Assembly: GCA_029961055.1 (NCBI GenBank)
Contig: JASBVM010000049.1
Location: 1-60,048 of the forward strand
Reading direction: 5' to 3'
Source of the DNA: Bacillota bacterium
Lineage (GTDB): Bacteria; Bacillota; Sulfobacillia; JAIMAT01
DNA: 60,048 bases
Made by a program: the position numbers and the translations under genes. Positions 1-7,353 of the stretch are shown one piece after another (positions within the stretch are counted from its first letter, which is position 1; each line of letters opens with the position of its first letter). The notes under the pieces were generated by a model. That model was not told where the DNA came from. It saw only the letters and a program-made list of their open reading frames with translations, and made no database searches.

Positions 1-86
1 CCAGGGCGGGCGAGACCTACCTGACCGTGATGCGGAAGAACCTCGACGCGCTGGTGGCCTCCTTCGAGGCCATGAAGGGGAGGTGA
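1..86 (+). CDS. Metal ABC transporter substrate-binding protein, C-terminal end only (ZnuA/AdcA-like)
   Basis: Only the last 27 codons are inside the window, read in the frame that ends at the TGA at 84-86. The tail contains TYLTVMRKNLDALVASF, which resembles the closing helix of cluster A-I zinc/manganese binding proteins, where a Tyr-Leu-x-x-Met-x-x-Asn-Leu pattern ends the second lobe. The identification rests mostly on context: an ATPase and a permease of the zinc/manganese family follow within a few bases. The protein would be an exported or lipid-anchored metal receptor feeding the permease. The start lies upstream of the window. Confidence 0.65.
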   Translation, partial: RAGETYLTVMRKNLDALVASFEAMKGR

Positions 87-93
87 GGGCCCG

Positions 94-786
94 GTGACGA
101 TGCGCATCCCGGCCATCCGAGCGGCCATCCGAGCGCCCCGGAGCCGGACGCCCGAGCTGTTCCTGGACGTCCGCCACCTGCGCGGTGCGGGCGCGCTGGG
201 GACGGTGGTGGCGGACGTCTCCTTCCGGCTGCAGGCCGGCGAGATGCAGCTGATCGCCGGGCGGAACGGCGCCGGCAAGAGCACGCTGCTCCGCCTGCTG
301 GCCGGCCTCCTCCCGGCGGGCGGCGGAGAGGCCCGGCTGAACGGACGCCCGCTGGCGCTGGCGTCCACGCGGCGCGAGCTCGGGTACCTCCCGCAGCAGG
401 CGGGGGATCTGCGCCTCTTCCCCGCCACCGTGGAGGAGGTGCTGAACGCCTCGCAGACCAGGGGCGCGGCGCAGCGCGACGAGCCCGACTGGGCGGATGC
501 CCTCGGCTTGAAGCCCCTCCGCCGCCGGCCTGCCGCCCGCCTCTCCGGCGGCGAGCTGCAGCGCCTGCGCATCGCCCGCCTGCTGGTGAGCGGCCGCCCG
601 CTGCTCTTCCTGGACGAGCCGGAGAGCAGCCTGGACTCCTTCTTCGTCGGCCGGCTGCGCGAGGTGCTGGCGGAAGCGCGCCGCCGCGGGCGGATGATCG
701 TGATGATCACCCATGAGCCGGCGCTCTGGGAGGGCCCCGGCGTGCGGAGAGCGCTGCTGGAACAGGGAAGGCTGGTGGAAGGATGA
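94..786 (+). CDS. znuC: Zinc/manganese ABC transporter ATP-binding protein
   Basis: This is the ATPase that drives import of Zn2+ or Mn2+. The Walker A motif is GRNGAGKST (about residue 56), the signature is LSGGELQRLRIARLL, Walker B is LLFLDEPESSLD and the switch histidine is in MITHEP. At 230 residues it is normal for the family. The N-terminal 20 residues are basic and not conserved. The GTG at 94 follows the preceding stop by seven bases, and an ATG at 100 is an equally good start. It overlaps the permease gene by ATGA. A typical znuA-znuC-znuB order argues against other ABC types. Which metal is carried cannot be read from the sequence. Confidence 0.88.
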   Translation: MTMRIPAIRAAIRAPRSRTPELFLDVRHLRGAGALGTVVADVSFRLQAGEMQLIAGRNGAGKSTLLRLLAGLLPAGGGEARLNGRPLALASTRRELGYLPQQAGDLRLFPATVEEVLNASQTRGAAQRDEPDWADALGLKPLRRRPAARLSGGELQRLRIARLLVSGRPLLFLDEPESSLDSFFVGRLREVLAEARRRGRMIVMITHEPALWEGPGVRRALLEQGRLVEG

Positions 787-1622
787 ACGCCGCCGTCGTC
801 GGCCACTTCCTCTCGGATCTGGGGAACTACGACTTCCTGCAGCGGGCCTTCCTGGCCGGCTCGCTGGTGGGGGTGGGAGCGCCGCTGGTGGGCCTCTACC
901 TGGTCCTCCGCAGGCTGGCGCTGATCGGCGACGGGCTGGGGCACACCGCGCTGGCCGGGACCGCCGCCGCCTGGCTGGTGGGAGGCCAGCCGCTGGCGGG
1001 ATCGGTCGCGGCCGCCCTGGCCGGCGCGGCGGGTGTGGAGGCGGTCTCGCGCCGCATGCGCGGCCACGACGACGCCGCTCTGGCCATGCTCTTCTATGGC
1101 GCCCTGGCCCTGGCCGCCATCCTGATCTCGCTCTCGCCGGCCGGCGGCCAGGGACTCCAGGCGGCGCTCTTCGGCTCGATCCTGACCGTCAGCGCCTCCG
1201 ACCTGGTCTGGATCGCCGCCGTGGTGGCGCTGACGCTGGTGGCGCTGGCCGCCATGGGGCGCGGGCTCTTCCTGGCCGCCTGGGACGAGGAGGCGGCGCG
1301 GGCGGAGGGTTGGCCCGTCGACCGCTACCGGTTGGCGCTGGTCCTGCTGACCGCACTGACGGTGGCCGTGGGCATGCGGGTGGTGGGGGTCCTCCTGATC
1401 GCCGCCCTGCTGACGCTGCCCGCCATCGGGGCGCTGCTCGGCGCGCGCTCCTTCCGCGAGGCGCGCTGGGCGGCGGCGACGATCGGCCTCCTCTCCGTGT
1501 GGCTGGGCATCGCGGCCTCCGACGTGCTCAACCTGGCACCGGGGGGCACCATCGTGCTGGCAGCGCTCCTGCTGACCGGCCTCTTCACCTCCGTGGGCCG
1601 TCTCCGCGCCGGTCGCGCGTAG
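783..1622 (+). CDS. znuB: Zinc/manganese ABC transporter permease
   Basis: This is the membrane channel of the importer, in the ABC-3 permease family. The 279-residue protein is almost entirely hydrophobic, with about eight to nine membrane segments. It has the conserved early region with GLYLVLRRLALIGDGLGHTA, in which the cytoplasmic loop contacts the ATPase, and the later GVLLIAALLTLPAIGALL segment. The ATG start overlaps the ATPase stop (ATGA), so translation is probably coupled. The gene ends the metal-uptake operon. No metal-responsive operator is visible because the promoter is outside the window. Confidence 0.9.
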   Translation: MNAAVVGHFLSDLGNYDFLQRAFLAGSLVGVGAPLVGLYLVLRRLALIGDGLGHTALAGTAAAWLVGGQPLAGSVAAALAGAAGVEAVSRRMRGHDDAALAMLFYGALALAAILISLSPAGGQGLQAALFGSILTVSASDLVWIAAVVALTLVALAAMGRGLFLAAWDEEAARAEGWPVDRYRLALVLLTALTVAVGMRVVGVLLIAALLTLPAIGALLGARSFREARWAAATIGLLSVWLGIAASDVLNLAPGGTIVLAALLLTGLFTSVGRLRAGRA

Positions 1623-1718
1623 TCGCGCGTGCAAGGCGAAGTTCTTATCCTTCGCTCAGGCAGGCTTCACCGCCGCCTAAGCCACTCGTGCCATCATGTT
1701 CCTGGGGTGAGAGCGCAG

Positions 1719-3125
1719 ATGGAGCACTGGGATCCCTTGCGGGGAGAGTCGGGCGACGGGCGCGGCGAGGAAGTGCGCCGCGCAGACGAAGAAGCCCACC
1801 GGCCGGAGGAAGAGGGGGCCGGCGCCGCCACCCTCCGCTCCGATGCGGAACCGGAGGTTGCCACCGCGTCCGCGTCCGCGCTGCCGCCCGAGACGCTAAC
1901 GGCGCCGCGGCGTCGCCGTTGGCGGTGGGACCGGACGCTGACCATCGCCCTGGCGGTCGCCCTCGTGGTCGGCCTGGCCGGCGGTGGCGCGTTGGGCTAC
2001 TTCTGGGCCGGGCGCGGGGGGAACGGCGCCGGTTACGAAACCGGGGTGCCCGTGGCCGTGGAATCCGCCTCCGCCAGCGGGGGCGGGGCGACCGCGACGC
2101 CGGCGGCCAATTCGGATCTCTCCTCCCTGGCGACGCCGGTCACGAAAGTCTACCAGGCGGTGGGAAACGCGGTCGTCTCCATCCAGTCCCAGGCGTCGAG
2201 CCCCTTCGGCACGCAGAGCGCCCTGGGCTCGGGCTTCTTCATCAACTCAAAGGGCTACATCCTGACCAACTACCACGTGGTGGCCGACTCCCAGCAGCTG
2301 ACCGTCCAGTTGGCGGACGGCCGGAGCTTCTCGGCGCACGTCGTCGGCTATGATCCGAGCAACGACCTGGCCGTGGTCCTGCCCGACCAGCCGGTGGGCA
2401 ACGTGACGGTGGCGCCGCTGGGCGACTCGGACAAGGTGATGGTGGGCCAGCTGGCCATCGCCATCGGCAACCCGTTCGGCTACGACCACACGGTCACCGC
2501 GGGAATCGTCAGCGCGCTGGGGCGGACGCTGCCAGCCGGCAACCAGCACTCCATCGCCGGCATGATCCAGACGGACGCGGCCATCAACCCCGGCAACTCG
2601 GGCGGGCCGCTCTTCAACGCGCTGGGCCAGGTGATCGGCATCAACACGGCCATCGAGGCGCCGCAGCAGGGTCGTCTGGGCGGCCAGCCGGGCAACGTGG
2701 GCATCGGCTTCGCCATCCCCATCAACACCTTCAAGGCCGAGGCCGCCAAGCTCCTGGCCGGCGGCATGGTGGAGCACGCCTGGCTGGGCATCAGCGGCAT
2801 CGAGCTGACGCCCGACCTGGCCAAGCAGTACGGGCTCTCCGTCCAGTCCGGCGTCCTGGTGGCCGAGACGATGCCGGCCAGCCCGGCGCGGCGCGCCGGC
2901 CTGCGGGGCGCGTCCGTCGACCCGACCACCGGCCAGCCGGACTTCTCCTCGGCCGATGTGATCACCGCGGTCAACGGGCAGAAGGTGACCTCGGCCACGG
3001 AGCTCTCGGCGCTCCTGGACAAGGTGGGCGTGGGCAATACCGCCACCCTGACCGTCGTCCGCGGCGGGCGGAGCCTCCAGCTCCCCGTCCGCCTGGCGGC
3101 CTGGCCGGCCAACCTGGGCGGCTGA
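1719..3125 (+). CDS. HtrA/DegP-type serine protease with one PDZ domain
   Basis: This is a membrane-anchored, extracytoplasmic quality-control protease. After about 70 charged, low-complexity residues comes a single membrane segment (near residue 75-95), a linker rich in Gly, Ala and Ser, a trypsin-like domain and a PDZ domain near the C-terminus. The triad is visible: His186 (TNYHVVAD), Asp216 (SNDLAVV) and Ser294 (NPGNSGGPLF). I chose the ATG at 1719 because GGGGTGA lies about 8 bases upstream; an in-frame GTG at 1629 would add 30 residues unlike the family. At 468 residues it resembles Bacillus HtrA/YyxA proteins. It is monocistronic and is followed by a strong hairpin. Stress control is expected, but no specific operator is seen. 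Confidence 0.92.
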   Translation: MEHWDPLRGESGDGRGEEVRRADEEAHRPEEEGAGAATLRSDAEPEVATASASALPPETLTAPRRRRWRWDRTLTIALAVALVVGLAGGGALGYFWAGRGGNGAGYETGVPVAVESASASGGGATATPAANSDLSSLATPVTKVYQAVGNAVVSIQSQASSPFGTQSALGSGFFINSKGYILTNYHVVADSQQLTVQLADGRSFSAHVVGYDPSNDLAVVLPDQPVGNVTVAPLGDSDKVMVGQLAIAIGNPFGYDHTVTAGIVSALGRTLPAGNQHSIAGMIQTDAAINPGNSGGPLFNALGQVIGINTAIEAPQQGRLGGQPGNVGIGFAIPINTFKAEAAKLLAGGMVEHAWLGISGIELTPDLAKQYGLSVQSGVLVAETMPASPARRAGLRGASVDPTTGQPDFSSADVITAVNGQKVTSATELSALLDKVGVGNTATLTVVRGGRSLQLPVRLAAWPANLGG

Positions 3126-3131
3126 GCGAGG

Positions 3132-3153
3132 GGGGCGGGCTCCGGCCCGCCCC
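3132..3153 (+). terminator. GC-rich hairpin after the HtrA gene
   Basis: Arms GGGGCGGGC (3132-3140) and GCCCGCCCC (3145-3153) pair perfectly around a UCCG tetraloop. It begins seven bases after the stop codon, where two convergent genes meet. There is no U-tract, so intrinsic termination is plausible but not certain. Confidence 0.5.
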
Positions 3154-3221
3154 TCGCCCCGCCCTGCGGATCGGCCGCGGAGGGGCCCGCCCCCGCCCCC
3201 GGGGCTCCGCCCGGCCCGCAT

Positions 3222-4013
3222 CTACTCCTCGGGCCAGCGCCAGGAAGCGCTCCAGCGCGGCGGCCGCTTCTCGGCGAAGGCGCGAGGCCCCTCCACGGCG
3301 TCCGCGCTCCGGTAGACCGTCCGATAGAGGGCGGCCGCGCGCTCCAGACCCCTCTCCAACCCGAGGCTCATGGCCTCGCGGAGCGAGCGCTTGGCCGCGA
3401 GGACGCTGAGCGGCGCGTTGGCCGCGATCCGCTCCGCCATCCGGAGCGCCTCGTCGAGGAGGCGCGGGAGCGGCACCAGCCGGTTGAGGAAGCCGAGCTG
3501 GTAGAGGCGTTCCGCCGGCAGGGTCTCGCCGGTCAGCGTCAGCTCCAGCGCCACCCCCAGCGGGAGCTCCCAGAGGAGCGGGACCGCCCAGGGCGAGCCG
3601 CGCCCCACCTTGGCCTCGGCGATGGCGAAGGTGGCCCCGTCGGCGGCCAGCCGCAGGTCGGCGTTCTGCGCCAGGAGGAATCCCCCGCCGGCAGCCACGC
3701 CGTTGACCGCGGCGATGATCGGCTTCCGCACCTCCAGCATGCGGCGCATGGTCGGATCGCGGACCAGGGCCAGCAGGTCCCGGCCACGGGCGCTCAGCTC
3801 CGCCTGCTCCTTCAGGTCCATGCCGGCGCAGAAGGCGCGGTCACCGGCCCCGGTCAGCACCACGACGCGGACGCGGTCGTCCCGGTCGACTTCCTCCCAG
3901 AAGTCGGTCAGGCGGTTCCAGAGCTCGCTGGAAAGGGCGTTCCGCCGCTCGGGGCGGTCCAGGGTGAGGAGCGCCACGCCCCGCTCGACCTCGATGCGGA
4001 GCGGCTCAGCCAT
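3222..4013 (-). CDS. Enoyl-CoA hydratase/isomerase family protein (crotonase fold)
   Basis: The 263-residue product starts LRIEVERGVALLTLDRPERR and has the crotonase oxyanion-hole segments FCAGMDLKEQ and AAGGGFLLAQNAD. The first catalytic glutamate of true hydratases (GGGCE) is replaced by leucine (GGGFLL). The second Glu is probably kept in FAIAEAKVG. With one acid missing, isomerase, lyase or hydrolase activity on a CoA thioester is as likely as hydration. The ATG at 4013 gives a family-like N-terminus; the frame is open further upstream, but that part is basic and antisense-like. It overlaps the small AtuA-type gene by 8 bases, so the two are co-transcribed with the AtuA-like gene. Confidence 0.82.
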   Translation of the reverse strand: MAEPLRIEVERGVALLTLDRPERRNALSSELWNRLTDFWEEVDRDDRVRVVVLTGAGDRAFCAGMDLKEQAELSARGRDLLALVRDPTMRRMLEVRKPIIAAVNGVAAGGGFLLAQNADLRLAADGATFAIAEAKVGRGSPWAVPLLWELPLGVALELTLTGETLPAERLYQLGFLNRLVPLPRLLDEALRMAERIAANAPLSVLAAKRSLREAMSLGLERGLERAAALYRTVYRSADAVEGPRAFAEKRPPRWSASWRWPEE

Positions 4014-4377
4014 CCTCCGGCACCCCCGCCTGCGGCGCTTCGCCCTCCCGCGCCTCCACGTCCGGCACCTCCACCTCCAGCCGGAGGAGCGCGTTGCAGA
4101 GCGACTTGCCGGTCTGGTCGAAGCGGAGCGTCCGCGTGGCGCCGCCACCCAGCGCGCGGCGCATGACCACGTTGAGCGCCCGGATGTTGGGCAGCTCGTA
4201 GACCTCCACCTCGCCCTGGACGACCCCCTTCATCAGCGCCTTGACGCGCTCCGGCGTCACCTCGCGGCGGAGGATCGCGTAGGCGGAGTCGTCGAAGGCG
4301 AGCAGCCCCACGTTGGAGATGTCGCCCTTGTCGCCCGAGCGGGCGTAGCAGAGGTCGACCAGCCGCTTCCTCGCCAC
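4006..4377 (-). CDS. Small AtuA-type C-terminal domain protein
   Basis: The 123-residue protein begins RLVDLCYARSGDKGDISNVG. The GDKGDxxNVG element is the hallmark of the ferredoxin-fold domain that ends full-length AtuA (acyclic terpene utilisation) proteins. Here it is a separate gene just downstream of the large AtuA-like gene, so the two products probably form one enzyme. The GTG start at 4377 is the only one in this frame that gives the conserved beginning; an ATG seven bases upstream opens a different, meaningless frame. The last 20 residues are acidic and poorly conserved. The biochemical role of the family is not established, and CoA-thioester chemistry is suggested only by the neighbouring crotonase gene. 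Confidence 0.75.
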   Translation of the reverse strand: MARKRLVDLCYARSGDKGDISNVGLLAFDDSAYAILRREVTPERVKALMKGVVQGEVEVYELPNIRALNVVMRRALGGGATRTLRFDQTGKSLCNALLRLEVEVPDVEAREGEAPQAGVPEDG

Positions 4378-4442
4378 CGCTCATGCCTCCTTCGACCGTT
4401 GCCGGGACCGTGCCGACGTGCTGCCGGCCGGCGCCGCGGTGC

Positions 4443-5870
4443 CTAGGCGTCGAGGGTGCGGACGCGCACCTCGACCGCCTCGCGCGGCACCAGGGTCGGG
4501 AAGAGCGAGATCACCTGCCGGGTGCGGAGCGGCGCGCCCCAGCCCGTCCCGGCCGGCCCCCAGGTGGTCGCCAGGAAGAACTCTCTCCGCGCCGTCTCCG
4601 CCTCCTCCGGCGTGCGCGTGCGGACGGCGACGCGCAGCTCGATCTCGTTGACCGCGTCCTCGTCGTCCGGCCAGGGGGCCGCCTCGCCGTGGAGCATGTC
4701 GACGCCGACGCGGTCGAAGCGGAGCTCGAGCGGCCGCACGCCCCGCATCTCCAGGCGGCGGCGGAGCCACTCCTCGATGCGGCGCGCCTTCTCCAGCGCG
4801 TACGGCCAGCTGACGCCCAGGCGCCCCTCGGCGATCCAGCCGTCCGTGTAGCCGATCTGGACCTTGAGCGTGTCGGGCCGCGGCCCGCCGCCCATCTCCC
4901 GGACCAGCACCCGGTCCTCCCCCAGGTCGGTCAGCCGGAGCCGGGTGAAGTCCGCCACCGCGTCGGGCATCACGTACTTCCTGGGGTCGTGGACCTCGTA
5001 GACCAGGTGCTCCTTCACCGACCAGCTGTCGACCCGCCCGCCGGTGCCCGGCAGCTTGGTGATCACCGCCTCCACCCGGCCGCCGGGGAGCTCGGTCACC
5101 TCGGCGATCGGGTAGCCCAGGTTCCAGGGGTCGGGCGTCTCGCGCCAGCGGACGGTCATGCCGCCGGTCACCATCTCGGCGCACTCGATGAGGTGGCCGA
5201 CGGTGACGGCGGCCGCGATCCGGTCCCAGTAGGGCTCCTCGTACCGCCACCCGAACTCGTGCATCAGCGGTCCGACGTAGAGGGCGTTGTCGGAGACGCG
5301 GCCGGTGACGACCAGCTGCGCCCCCGCCCCCAGCGCCTCCGCGATCCCCTCGGCGCCCAGGTAGGCGTGGGCGGCGACGATCCGGTCGCGGATCCCGTCG
5401 AGGCCGCGCTCGCCGGTGTCCAGGTTGACGAACTCCCAGCCGCTCGCCTCCAGCCGGGGCAGCTGGACCAGGATGTCGTCCCCCTCCACCACGCCGACGC
5501 GGAGCGGCAGGCGGAGTTCGCGGGCCACCGCCAGCGCCCGCTCCGCCGCCCCGAGGGGGTTGGCGCCGCCGCCGTTGGCGACGAGGCGCGTCCCGTTCCG
5601 GATGGCGGCAGGAAGCAGGCTCCGCACCATCTCCACCATGTCCTCGATGTACCCCTTCCCGGGGTTGCGGAGCCGCTCGCGCTGGAGGAGCGACATGGTC
5701 AGCTCGGCGAGGTAGTCGAAGCCGATATAGTCCAGGTGGCCGCGCTCCGCCAGATCCAGGGCGGGTTCCAGGGCCGAGCCCCAGTAGCCGGAGCCCGAAC
5801 CGATGCGGACGGTCCGGCCCGCCCGCGGGGCCGTCCCCTCCGCGTGGCCGGGACCGCCGGGTTGCGCCAC
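4443..5870 (-). CDS. AtuA-like acyclic terpene utilisation family protein (DUF1446)
   Basis: The 475-residue protein contains RTVRIGSGSGYWGSALEPAL at the start of the domain, then FDYLAELTMSLLQRER, VANGGGANPLGAAERAL and DNALYVGPLMHEFGW, all typical of DUF1446/AtuA N-terminal domains. The usual C-terminal domain is missing from this chain and is encoded by the next gene. I place the start at the GTG at 5870, which has GGGAGGTG about six bases upstream; the frame stays open for 93 more codons, but that stretch is Arg/Pro-rich and unconserved. In Pseudomonas, AtuA belongs to citronellol/geraniol catabolism. Here no other atu gene is present, so the substrate is unknown. Molecular activity of the family is unproven. 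Confidence 0.78.
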   Translation of the reverse strand: MAQPGGPGHAEGTAPRAGRTVRIGSGSGYWGSALEPALDLAERGHLDYIGFDYLAELTMSLLQRERLRNPGKGYIEDMVEMVRSLLPAAIRNGTRLVANGGGANPLGAAERALAVARELRLPLRVGVVEGDDILVQLPRLEASGWEFVNLDTGERGLDGIRDRIVAAHAYLGAEGIAEALGAGAQLVVTGRVSDNALYVGPLMHEFGWRYEEPYWDRIAAAVTVGHLIECAEMVTGGMTVRWRETPDPWNLGYPIAEVTELPGGRVEAVITKLPGTGGRVDSWSVKEHLVYEVHDPRKYVMPDAVADFTRLRLTDLGEDRVLVREMGGGPRPDTLKVQIGYTDGWIAEGRLGVSWPYALEKARRIEEWLRRRLEMRGVRPLELRFDRVGVDMLHGEAAPWPDDEDAVNEIELRVAVRTRTPEEAETARREFFLATTWGPAGTGWGAPLRTRQVISLFPTLVPREAVEVRVRTLDA

Positions 5871-6126
5871 GCCACCCACCTCCCGCTGGAAGCTTCGCCC
5901 GGCGGTCGACCCTTCCTGTCGCGGATGCGGGCGACGCGGCGTCGAAGTTGGCTCGGAGGCGGCGCGGGAGGAGCCTTCCCCGCCTCGGCTCCATCCCGCC
6001 GGTGAGCTAAAGTAAGTGTAGTCGCTACAGCACCTAACCAAAGAAGAGACGACCGGGATCGAGGATCCGCATCCTGTGCGCCGGCAAGGGGTCCGGGCCG
6101 GCCCGGCGCGGGGAGGAGGAAGTCCC
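5871..6126. promoter_or_regulatory. Divergent control region between the AtuA operon and ctaG
   Basis: This 256-base gap between divergent genes is GC-rich except for an AT-richer patch at about 6006-6050. In that patch lies a perfect inverted repeat, TGTAG-TCG-CTACA, at 6017-6029. It could be an operator or part of a promoter for either direction. I could not assign convincing -35 and -10 boxes. A purine-rich ribosome binding site (GGGAGGAGGA) at about 6110-6120 serves ctaG. Confidence 0.4.
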
Positions 6127-7077
6127 GTGAACCTTGCAGCTCCGCTCATCCTGGCCGCGGCGGCTCACCCGTCCGGCGCGCGCGGCCACCACGCCTCCGA
6201 GGCGGCCTCCCTCTTCCTGCGCTCGCATCCCGTCCTGGCCATGTTCGCCGGCCGGTGGCAGGCCGAGGCGACGGTGCTCGTCCCCGCGGCGCTGGCGGCG
6301 CTGCTCTACGCCGCCGGCTGGCTCCGCCTCCGCCGCGCCGCGGGAAGGAACTCGGTCCCCGCATGGCGTGCGGCGCTCTTCGCCCTCGGCCTCCTCGCCC
6401 TGCTCTGGGCGCTGGAGGGCCCGCTGGACGACCTGGGCGACGCCTCCTTCGCCTTCCACATGATCCAGCACGAGTCGCTGATCCTCGTGGCGGCGCCGCT
6501 CCTCCTCCTCGGCCTGCCGGCCCCGGTCTTCGCCTGGGCCCTCCCCCGCCGCTGGAACCGGGCGACACTCCCCTGGTTCAGCCGGAGACGGATGCTCCGC
6601 CGGCTGGCGGAGTGGCTCGGCCGCCCGGCGGTCGCCTGGGCGTTCTTCAACGCCGCCTTCGCCCTCTGGCACCTGCCCCCGCTCTACAACGCCGCCCAGG
6701 GGAACGACTGGGTCCATTACAGCGAGCACATCACCTTCCTGGTGGCGGCGCTGGTCTACTGGTCCCGGCTGGTCGGCCTGGGTCCCCACGCGCGCCGGCT
6801 CTCGGCGGCCAGCGCCGCGGGCTACGCGGCCGCCAACATGCCGGTCGGGATGCTCCTGGGCATCTGGTTCCTCTTCAGCCCGAGGCCCGTCTACGCCCAC
6901 TACGAGGCGGCCGAGAACCCCTTCGGATGGAGCGTGCTGATGGACCAGCAGCTGGCAGGCGCCATCCACCTCCTGGTGGGGACGGTCTACCTGGCGCTGG
7001 TCGGCGTCTACCTCGCCCGCTGGATGGTCGACCTGGAGGAGGCGGAGTCCGTCTCCAAGCCGTCCGCCTCCCGCTGA
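6127..7077 (+). CDS. ctaG: Cytochrome c oxidase assembly factor CtaG (Caa3-type)
   Basis: This multi-spanning membrane protein (316 residues from the chosen start, about seven to eight segments) is thought to help copper insertion into caa3-type oxidases in Bacillus. Family hallmarks are the histidine-bearing segments FHMIQHESLILVAAPLLLLG, NAAFALWHLPPLYNAA and HYSEHITFLVAALVYW, with His residues facing the membrane edge as possible copper ligands. The GTG at 6127 is preceded by GGAGGAGG. The gene stands alone, convergent with the lipoyl-protein operon, and no oxidase subunits are in the window. Its presence suggests aerobic respiration with a haem-copper oxidase elsewhere in the genome. Confidence 0.88.
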   Translation: MNLAAPLILAAAAHPSGARGHHASEAASLFLRSHPVLAMFAGRWQAEATVLVPAALAALLYAAGWLRLRRAAGRNSVPAWRAALFALGLLALLWALEGPLDDLGDASFAFHMIQHESLILVAAPLLLLGLPAPVFAWALPRRWNRATLPWFSRRRMLRRLAEWLGRPAVAWAFFNAAFALWHLPPLYNAAQGNDWVHYSEHITFLVAALVYWSRLVGLGPHARRLSAASAAGYAAANMPVGMLLGIWFLFSPRPVYAHYEAAENPFGWSVLMDQQLAGAIHLLVGTVYLALVGVYLARWMVDLEEAESVSKPSASR

Positions 7078-7098
7078 ACCGGAGCCGGCGGGGCAAGG

Positions 7099-7353
7099 TC
7101 ACGCGCCTTTCTCGATGGCGGCGATCACCGCCCCCGGCCGGGCGGCCTCTTCCTCGGGAAGCAGGCGGCGGAGCCGCCCGCCGGCCGGCGCCTCGATCTC
7201 GTACTGGACCTTCTCCACGGCCAGCTCGGCGATGGTCTCGCCGCGCTCGACGCGGGCACCCTCCTCGCGCAGCCAGATGACGCGCACCCCTTGAGGCGCC
7301 TCTTCCGGCTTCCAGAGGTCCTCCGGGATCCGCACCTCCACCACCTGGTTCAT
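7099..7353 (-). CDS. Stand-alone lipoyl-domain protein at the end of the glcDE-glcF operon
   Basis: The 84-residue protein is a single biotinyl/lipoyl-type beta-barrel with nothing else attached. The hairpin turn carrying the modified lysine reads AELAVEKVQYEIEAPAGG. A Glu-Lys-Val context (as in E2 DKA/EKV turns) favours lipoylation, while biotin carriers have a Met-Lys-Met turn. Its start codon overlaps the glcF stop (ATGA), so it is made together with the glycolate-oxidase-like complex. No E1, E2 core or E3 gene is present, so a role in a 2-oxoacid dehydrogenase is unlikely. By analogy with the lipoate-binding proteins that work with sulfur-oxidising Hdr-like complexes, it may carry electrons or an intermediate for GlcDE/GlcF. 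That is inference. Confidence 0.8.
   Translation of the reverse strand: MNQVVEVRIPEDLWKPEEAPQGVRVIWLREEGARVERGETIAELAVEKVQYEIEAPAGGRLRRLLPEEEAARPGAVIAAIEKGA

Noticed and set aside
4383-6005. A plus-strand 540-codon frame
   Set aside because: It is the antisense of the AtuA-like gene, which has conserved motifs and a ribosome binding site.
7099-7353. The small domain protein as a biotin carrier
   Set aside because: The modified turn reads VEKVQ rather than Met-Lys-Met, and no carboxylase gene is near.
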